Assembly (NCBI GenBank): GCA_016209665.1
Contig: JACQVT010000485.1
Coordinates: 1 to 6,107, forward strand
Direction: 5' to 3'
Origin: Planctomycetota bacterium
GTDB lineage: Bacteria; Planctomycetota; Phycisphaerae; UBA1845; PWPN01
Length of the DNA: 6,107 nt
The position numbers and the translations under genes are program-made. The notes below the pieces were generated by a model. That model searched no databases and was not told the DNA's origin. It was given only the letters and a program-made list of their open reading frames with translations. Position 1 is the stretch's first letter. Each line of letters begins with the position of its first letter. Positions 5,591 through 6,107 of the stretch are shown here, in pieces.

Positions 5591-5608
5591 GCGAGAAGGG
5601 ATTCTCGC
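5591..5608 (+). repeat. 7-bp hairpin with GGGA tetraloop before the ATPase-like gene
   Basis: GCGAGAA (5591-5597) and TTCTCGC (5602-5608) pair perfectly around GGGA. No U tract follows, so it is more likely an mRNA stabilising or processing stem than a terminator. A second small stem, GACA/TGTC, follows at 5609-5619. GAGAAGG-ATTC occurs twice here (5565-5575 and 5593-5604, the second with one extra G). Confidence 0.5.
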
Positions 5609-5630
5609 GACAGCTTGTCCAGGGCTCATC

Positions 5631-6107
5631 ATGCCAGACGCATCGGTCAGTACGATCCGCCGCGCTGTCCTGCCCGAGTGGTATCCGGCATGGGCCCGGG
5701 AACTGGGGGACCTGTACTTTTCGGGCACGACGTGTCTGTTCGTTCTGCACGGGAACGTGCACGACCTCGTGTATTGCCCGGTGAAGGACGAGCCGGCGTA
5801 CTGCAACCTGCCCGAGTTCCTGGCGTCGCAGTTGTTCGGGTCGTGGGACCTGGTGCTGCGGTATGACCTGGGCGGCGGGCTGCGGCCGATGAGCGGGGGC
5901 GACGCCGGCCGCTTGCAGGCCATGGCCCAGTACCTCGCCGGGCGCCTGGGCGAGCCGGGCTCCTGGCCGCGCGATCCCGACAACGTGCTGCTGCTGCTGG
6001 ACCGGCTGATCGAGCGCAACCTGCTCGAAGACGAGCCCACCCGCCGCAAGAGCGTCTGCGTCCTCCTCGATTATGCCCAGTATCTGGCCCCGGCGGGCGA
6101 CCTGAAC
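5631..6107 (+). CDS. N-terminal part of a probable AAA+-type ATPase, runs off the window end
   Basis: 159 codons are open to the last base. ATG at 5631 follows AGGG by six bases. The protein starts with a helical lead (IRRAVLPEWYPAWARELGDLYFSG), then alternating strands and helices: CLFVLHGNVHDLV (35-47), YCNLPEFLASQLFGSWDLVLRYDLGGGLRP (57-86), DPDNVLLLLDRLIERNLLED (115-134) and SVCVLLDYAQYLAP (141-154), which looks like a Walker B strand. No Walker A (GxxxxGKT) is present so far. This resembles the degenerate first ATPase-like domain that precedes the active AAA+ domain in Ycf46-like and related bacterial proteins. The order PspA-family then this gene suggests a functional pair. Family recognition is by pattern only and could be wrong; the decisive P-loop would be downstream of the window. 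Confidence 0.5.
   Translation, partial: MPDASVSTIRRAVLPEWYPAWARELGDLYFSGTTCLFVLHGNVHDLVYCPVKDEPAYCNLPEFLASQLFGSWDLVLRYDLGGGLRPMSGGDAGRLQAMAQYLAGRLGEPGSWPRDPDNVLLLLDRLIERNLLEDEPTRRKSVCVLLDYAQYLAPAGDLN

Noticed and set aside
4760..6049. Minus-strand frame of about 430 codons
   Set aside because: It is antisense to the PspA-family and ATPase-like genes and crosses the 8-mer repeat; the low-complexity Leu/Gly/Arg sequence is the mirror of a coiled coil.

Overview
The window is GC-rich and looks like a chromosomal segment of a planctomycete-type bacterium. That placement is an inference. It rests on the style of the tyrosine recombinase at the left edge, the secreted PhoD-like and pectate-lyase-like enzymes, a tmRNA gene without an encoded CCA end, and a short GC-rich 8-mer repeat in an intergenic gap. 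No 16S rRNA or other decisive marker is present.

Left part (1-933): the 3' portion of a tyrosine recombinase (integrase) gene runs rightward into the 3' end of a complete tmRNA gene (ssrA) on the opposite strand. The tmRNA has a foldable acceptor stem, a pseudoknot before the tag, a 10-residue tag reading frame (ANSSQLRMAA), an extended -10 promoter and a terminator-like hairpin. The last 127 bases of the integrase frame are antisense to the tmRNA. This is the classic arrangement of a genomic island inserted at the 3' end of ssrA, with the island lying to the left of this window.

Middle part (934-4484): after a 217-base spacer with a large hairpin comes a minus-strand gene for a secreted PhoD-like metallophosphoesterase. 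A 202-base divergent spacer with two strong inverted repeats separates it from a plus-strand gene for a secreted protein. Its candidate active-site residues match the spacing remembered for family 2 pectate lyases.

Right part (4485-6107): a sigma70-type promoter and a structured leader precede a PspA/IM30-family coiled-coil gene. A gap carrying six 8-base tandem units and a 7-bp hairpin follows. The window then ends inside an open frame that resembles the degenerate N-terminal part of an AAA+ ATPase. PspA proteins belong to the ESCRT-III superfamily, so the neighbouring ATPase is a candidate remodeller, but its P-loop lies outside the window.

No CRISPR array, rRNA, ordinary tRNA or insertion sequence was seen. 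No gene-free stretch exceeds 300 bases.
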